Shown: piece after piece, positions 59,160 to 64,000 of the stretch
Position numbering within the stretch: position 1 is the first letter of the stretch
How the letters are laid out: every line of letters begins with the position of its first letter
Assembly: GCA_002245135.1 (NCBI GenBank)
Contig: NGBS01001175.1
Span: 1 to 64,000 of the forward strand
Direction of reading: 5' to 3'
Source: Proteromonas lacertae
Lineage: Eukaryota > Sar > Bigyra > Opalinata > Proteromonadidae
DNA length: 64,000 bases
Notes under the pieces: generated by a model
Databases searched by the model: none
What the model was told of the DNA's origin: nothing
What the model saw: the letters and a program-made list of their open reading frames with translations, nothing else
Translations under genes and position numbers: made by a program

Positions 59160-59299
59160 AAATATAATTAATATTTTATATATGAAAATTGTGTATTTTG
59201 TATTAAAGAATAAAAGAAATATTAAGAACACGATATATAATATATTAATGTTAAAAATACAGAAAAAAATTGCTTTGTATTATATTATTATTGTTGTTA

Positions 59300-59819
59300 T
59301 TAACTCTCTTCCATATTTTCTTCTTTTCCTTCTTCTTCTTTCTTATTTTCTTCATCTGCATAACCTTTAGGTAGTTTTACTCCTAATCTTTTTAATTTCT
59401 CTAAATCTTGTTTTTCTTTTTCTATTTTAGCAGCTAATGCTTCTTGTACCTCTTGTTCTGTTGGTTCTTTTACTGAAAAGTCCATACAACCAAAATGAAA
59501 TCGTTTTGGATCTTTCTGTGTGAATGGTTTATTAATATCTTTATAATCGTCTTCTTCTTCTATTCTATATTAACAAAAATAATACCTGGAGTTGTTGTGA
59601 GTGTGATTTTTCCTCCAAATGAATCAACTATTTTTGATATATCATCTATTAGATTATATTGAATTGTTTTTTAATACTTTCAGTTTTTTTACCATACATA
59701 GCAACCAACATTTTTTTGTTGACTTTGCTTTGAAATTTATCAACAATTGGTTTTATATCTTTATCGTATGTGTACTTCTTTGCCTTCTTTCTAGACTTGG
59801 ATCTAAGTCCCTTTGCCAT
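59300..59819 (-). CDS. LLP-homologue-like basic nucleolar protein
   Basis: The first exon from 59819 reads MAKGLRSKSRKKAKKYTYDK, the start block of the LLPH/DUF2423 family of small basic nucleolar proteins. After one or two joins (a probable intron near 59571-59590 and a possible frame change near 59650), the last exon gives INKPFTQKDPKRFHFG, MDFSVKEPTEQEVQEAL and a Lys/Glu-rich tail ending at 59300. About 150 residues. The C-terminal part is not a known LLPH feature, so two overlapping or fused parts are possible. It is head to head with the HSP70 gene, 99 bp between starts. Confidence 0.5.
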
Positions 59820-59856
59820 TGTTTAGAAAAAATGCAAATTGAAATGAAAAAGGTTT

Positions 59857-59863
59857 GGCTTGA
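59857..59863. promoter_or_regulatory. Candidate promoter heptamer in the LLPH-like/HSP70 divergent promoter
   Basis: GGCTTGA is 37 bp from the minus-strand start (59819) and 55 bp from the HSP70 start (59919), followed by AGGTTTGAGTTAGACTTGAA. No heat-shock element (nGAAn repeats) is obvious. Confidence 0.4.
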
Positions 59864-59918
59864 CAAGTGGAGGTTTGAGTTAGACTTGAATCTATTTTCA
59901 AATCGTTTTTATTACAGT

Positions 59919-61680
59919 ATGACAAAAGTTTTAGTTAATCCAATCTCTTTTGGAATAGATTTAGGTACAACTAATTCTTATATTGGGTTTGTAAGGACCA
60001 AAAGATGAAGTGGTAGTGTTTTGTACAAGTGAAAGTGGTACTCCTTCTGTTCCTTCATATGTGAGTTATAGAAAAGGTGGTGAAATTGTTGTTGGTGATG
60101 CTGCTCTAATTGCTGTTGAAACTCATTACGAAAACACTATCTACAATTCAAAACGACTAATTGGTCATAAAATCACAGAAGATAAAGTCAAAAAAGATAT
60201 TTCACAATGGCCGTTTACTGTTACATCCGATGAAGAAGATAATCCAGTCTTTGAAGTTACTGTTGATGGAAATATAAAGAAAATTACTCCAATAGATGTA
60301 GCTGCTGAAATATTGAAAAGATTAGCTGGCTTAGCTGAAGATTTAACAAATACAAAACGTACTGATGTTCCATTCAATTCAATCATCACAGTACCAGCTT
60401 ATTTCACAGGTGCACAAATTGAAGCAACCAAAGAAGCAGGAAAACTAGCTGGTTTAAATGTATTACACATTATCAAAGAACCAACAGCAGCAGCTATAGC
60501 ATATGGTTATAGATATTTCAAAAGTTATACTTCTAACAATAAAAAGATATTAGTGTATGATTTTGGTGGAGGCACTTTTGATGTGAGTGTCATTGAAGTT
60601 AATGGAAGAGAAATTACTGTATTAGCCACAGATGGAGATGATCACTTAGGTGGTGAAGATATCACTAATAACATATGTGCCTATTATGAAAATGAATTAA
60701 AGAAAGTGACCAATAAAGAGTTGAATAAAAAGAAACATATTAAATTAAGAAGAGCTTGTGATGTTGCTAAAAAAATACTATCTGATACTACTGAATCTTA
60801 TGTTGATTTCCCATCATTAGAAGAAAATGAAGTTGATAATTTATTAACTCACAGTTTAATGAATGAATTAAACAAACATATATTCAATAGAACAATTGAT
60901 TTAGTAAAAAGCACAATAGAGAATTTAAAATTAAAACCTTCTGATATTGATGATGTTGTTTTAGTTGGTGGTAGTAGTAGAATAAAAAGAATAATAGAAT
61001 TATTAACTGAATATTTTGGCAAAGCTCCTTATCAAGATATTCATCCAGATGAAGCTGTATGTTATGGAGCAGCAATCTTATCATTTGATATGTTAAGAGA
61101 TGTAAAGATTGAAGTAAGTAATGAGAGAGATGAAGAAATGATGAAGAAATATAATAAAAGTAAGAGTGGAAATGGTAGTACAACAAGTGGTAAAAAAGTT
61201 GTATTTATTGATAATAAGAGTGGTAATGAAATTAAGATTAAAAGAGGAAAGAAAGTAATTGTTGATACAAATGGTAATGTATTAGATGAAGAGTTTAAAG
61301 GTGGTTCAGAATTACATATTAAAGATATATTAAGCCATCATCTTGGTGTAGAAATAAGAGGTGGAAAAATAAGTAAAGTGTTAGAAAAAGGTTCTTCATT
61401 ACCATCAACACATACTTCTGTTTATACTACAAGTTATAATAACCAACCGTTTATGGAGTTGAGAGTGTATGAAGGTGATAGTGACATGGTTGCAGAGGAT
61501 TTGTATTTAGGAACTTTACATGTTCCATTACCAAAACAACCAAAAGCTTCAGTTAGATTAGAAGTTACTTTTACATATGATAAGAATAATATTTTGCATA
61601 TAACAGCGAAAGATAGTGTGGAAGGTAGAGTGAATAAATATGATTTGTCTACTGATAAGAAGAAAGATGGTATTACTTGA
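59919..61680 (+). CDS. Short HSP70-family chaperone, interrupted by one frame change
   Basis: Start MTKVLVNPISFGIDLGTTNS (signature 1). Signature 2 is VYDFGGGTFDVSV and signature 3 is VVLVGGSSRIKRI; KEPTAAAIAYGYR precedes signature 2. The nucleotide-binding domain is complete, but the substrate-binding part is short and unusual (a basic Gly/Ser/Lys linker near 61150-61280, then FKGGSELHIKDILSHHLGVE), and the lid and any EEVD end are missing; total about 580 residues. A frame change near 59993-59996 (YIGFV then GPKDEVVVF, one extra A) separates the first 24 codons from the rest. No intron fits there. Either a base error, a pseudogene, or real frameshifting; conservation downstream favours an error. 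Confidence 0.85.
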
Positions 61681-61797
61681 TTTATATTCTTTAAAATACT
61701 CATTTTACATTTAGATTAATGAATTTGTTTTATAAATAATGAAAAAACAACATAAAAAAAAACAGCATAACTTAATAATTAATTCACATGTAACAAA

Positions 61798-63974
61798 TCA
61801 AAAAGGAGATGCTGAATCTTCTACACCAGCAGTAGGAGATGGACAATTTACAACTTTAAGTGATCCATATTCACTTCGTTCCTTTTTATCTGAAGAATAT
61901 CTACGTGTTGTAGCTGCATCTCCAAGTGTAGCAAATCCACAGGCAGTTGTACCATCCATTTCATTGTTCATACATGTAGGAGGAATATATACATTATCTC
62001 TTGGTATTTCTACTTCATTTTCAGTTCCATTATTATTATTATTATTATTATTTATATGTTCATGTAGAACATCTACTGGATTTATTCCACTATTTGTTAC
62101 TTTTACAACATCTTTTTTTATTAATTGTCCTAATAATTCAGGTATATCGCTCAATTGAAAACAACTATTTGGATTGACTATTCTTCCTTTGCTCATTTGA
62201 TATGAAAATCCAGTCTCTTTGTCTGTTACTGCATTTTCACACATTCTTATTCTCACGGCATATTGTAATGCTGGATGAAAATATGTAAAATCATGTAACC
62301 ATTTATATGGAATATCAACATAATATGATTGTTTGGACTTTAAAAAATCAGGGAATTGTTTCTCTAATTTGCTATACACAAAATAAATTGATTTATCTAA
62401 TATTGTAAAAACATCTTTATCTTTTGGATTACTAGCGTATGATAATATTTCTTCTTTTATTGTAGTGGGAAATCTTATTCTTTTATTTGCTGTATTTGAG
62501 ATGTATCTATTAATAATTTTATTTAACATTATAATTATTCTTTTATTAGAACCCATTGAGAATTTCTTAAAAGTTTGACAATCTTCCCAAAAACTCAAAT
62601 AATGATCTGTGTTATCTTGAGATAAATATAATCTAAAACATTCTCTATAAATATTATCTGTCATTATATGTGCTTCTAATTTTGGTCTTAAATTCTCATC
62701 TTTTACTTCTAATCCTAGTGGATAAAATATTCCATGTGATGCAATATGAGCAAGATTAACAGTAAACGCAAATAATAATCTCTGTTTACCTAAATACAAA
62801 TACTCGGATAGAAATATTTCCATTAAATAATAAGTTAACATTATACATGCTAAACCAATTCTCCATATTTGAAATACATAAACATTTTCAGATTGAGATT
62901 GAACGTTATATAAAGTATAGAAATGGATTGTTATAAACCATGTTATAGCCTATATATATAATAATAATAATAATAATATACAGGTAAAAAGTAGATAATG
63001 CATATTGGATGACTATCACATAATGGCATTGTATATGTCAAACCACTCAACAATTCAATATTTCTACCAAATCCATAGTAATAATGATAACCAATTGCAA
63101 ATATAATAAATTCTAACACTAAAGCAGTGGCTAAATGAAGTGATAAATATAACCAATTATTCTTTATCTTCAACATTTTTATTTTTTCATAATACATATA
63201 GGTCGCTGTTGCACAAGCAGCTGAAGAATGAATTGTATGTCCGAATGCTCCAATTATTAAAACAACCAAACATTCTGTTTCATTATCAACAAAACTACGA
63301 GAAGCTTCAAATGCTGATATAAATACAGTTCCAAGTGCATATACTACAATAAAATGAGGAGGTAAATATTGTAGATAAATCCAATAGAGTTTAACAACAT
63401 TATAGACTGTATAAAACCACATTAAAGTAATTATTCCAAAGAATACATACAAGGCAATTGCTGAATTCTTTTGTAAATCTTTATTATAACAAGAAACTGA
63501 TTCATTCTCAGGAAGCGGTACTTTTAAACAAGTTACATTCTCTTTATATCTGTATGATACTGTCATATATGAATCTTCATTACATTCACCTTCAACTATT
63601 TCAAAACTATCACTATTACAATTATTAATTTCATTTACAACTTTTATATTTAAAAGTTGATTATCATCGGGATTATGTAAATCATAACAATAAATTGGTA
63701 TAGTTTCACCATCATATACTGTATCTGTGTTTGATAACCTGATTTTGATTGTAACTGATGACTTTTGGTTAGCTCTATATTGATTATTATCAGGCACATA
63801 AAATGATGCAGATGGCACATAGATCGAGACATTTTGGCTTCCTCTGTTAGAGATTATAAATTGCTTCATAGTTCCTGTTGTTTCATTCAGCTTCAGATGA
63901 TTGTTATCTAATGTACAATCAAGTGAATATGTGATGCATGAAAGATATACTACAAAAATGAAAATTTTATTCAT
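61798..63974 (-). CDS. Seven-transmembrane receptor with C-terminal RGS domain
   Basis: Two exons (63974-62982 and 62949-61798) joined over a 32-bp intron give about 714 residues. A signal peptide (IFIFVVYLSCITYSLDC) is followed by a roughly 165-residue ectodomain with paired cysteines and several Asn-x-Ser/Thr sites. Seven hydrophobic segments follow, the first ALYVFFGIITLMWFYTVYNV and the last beginning LLFAFTVNLAHIASHGIF. After it comes an RGS domain (ECFRLYLSQDNTDHYLSFWE, FTILDKSIYFVYSKLEKQF). An Asn-rich and acidic tail ends at 61798. This is the same layout as plant AtRGS1: a membrane receptor that would accelerate GTP hydrolysis by G-alpha. The ligand is unknown. Confidence 0.85.
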
Positions 63975-64000
63975 TCGTTTTATTTTAGAAACGAATAGTT

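Noticed and set aside
1..64000. tRNA or rRNA genes
   Set aside because: No cloverleaf with a GGTTCGAATCC-type T arm and no rRNA-like conserved stretch was noticed on either strand; a covariance-model search would be needed to exclude them.

Overview
The window is nuclear DNA from an AT-rich unicellular eukaryote. Genes are dense, on both strands, and carry many very short introns (about 25-47 bp, starting GTAT and ending TAG). Recognisable products are eukaryotic: coatomer alpha, SMC5, two 14-3-3 proteins, the anaphase-promoting complex subunit APC4, a tepsin/ENTH adaptor, MTG1, HSP70 and the axonemal protein DRC7. DRC7 implies that the host builds motile flagella. All three stop codons are used, so the code looks standard. 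The cysteine-rich EGF modules recall surface proteins of stramenopiles, but I cannot assign a lineage.

Region 1 (1 to about 7,030) is part of an integrated Polinton-like virus or Maverick-type element. It has an intron-free double-jelly-roll capsid gene, an A32/FtsK-type packaging ATPase, a broken minor-capsid gene, a broken low-complexity gene running off the left edge, and two paralogous proteins that share an N-terminal peptide and may be fibre-like. No polymerase, integrase or terminal repeat is visible.

Region 2 is a large inverted repeat. About 12.5 kb at 8,380-20,880 is repeated in opposite orientation at about 39,565-52,035. From the outer edge inwards each arm holds: the 3' half of a Thr-rich EGF protein, an unknown gene, a ZFAND1-like AN1 zinc-finger gene, an MTG1-like GTPase, a pseudokinase-LRR gene, coatomer alpha and the start of a second pseudokinase-LRR gene. 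The COPA proteins are almost identical, while the pseudokinase-LRR, the unknown gene and the EGF gene carry different lesions in the two arms, mostly in the left arm.

Region 3 (about 20,900-39,550) is the single-copy spacer: a decayed pseudokinase-LRR remnant, a tepsin-like adaptor, an LRR protein, a YjbQ/UPF0047 protein, two tandem divergent 14-3-3 genes, a multi-exon coiled-coil gene, a giant mucin-like membrane protein with a cytoplasmic PH domain, and SMC5.

Region 4 (about 53,600-64,000) is single-copy: a 53-residue membrane protein, APC4, DRC7, an LLP-homologue-like basic protein, an HSP70 and a seven-transmembrane receptor fused to an RGS domain. Several genes are head to head with less than 120 bp between start codons. 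A 7-mer GGCTTGA (either strand) recurs close to start codons and is a candidate promoter element. Single-base frameshifts also occur in otherwise conserved genes such as HSP70 and tepsin, so part of the apparent decay may be base-calling error.
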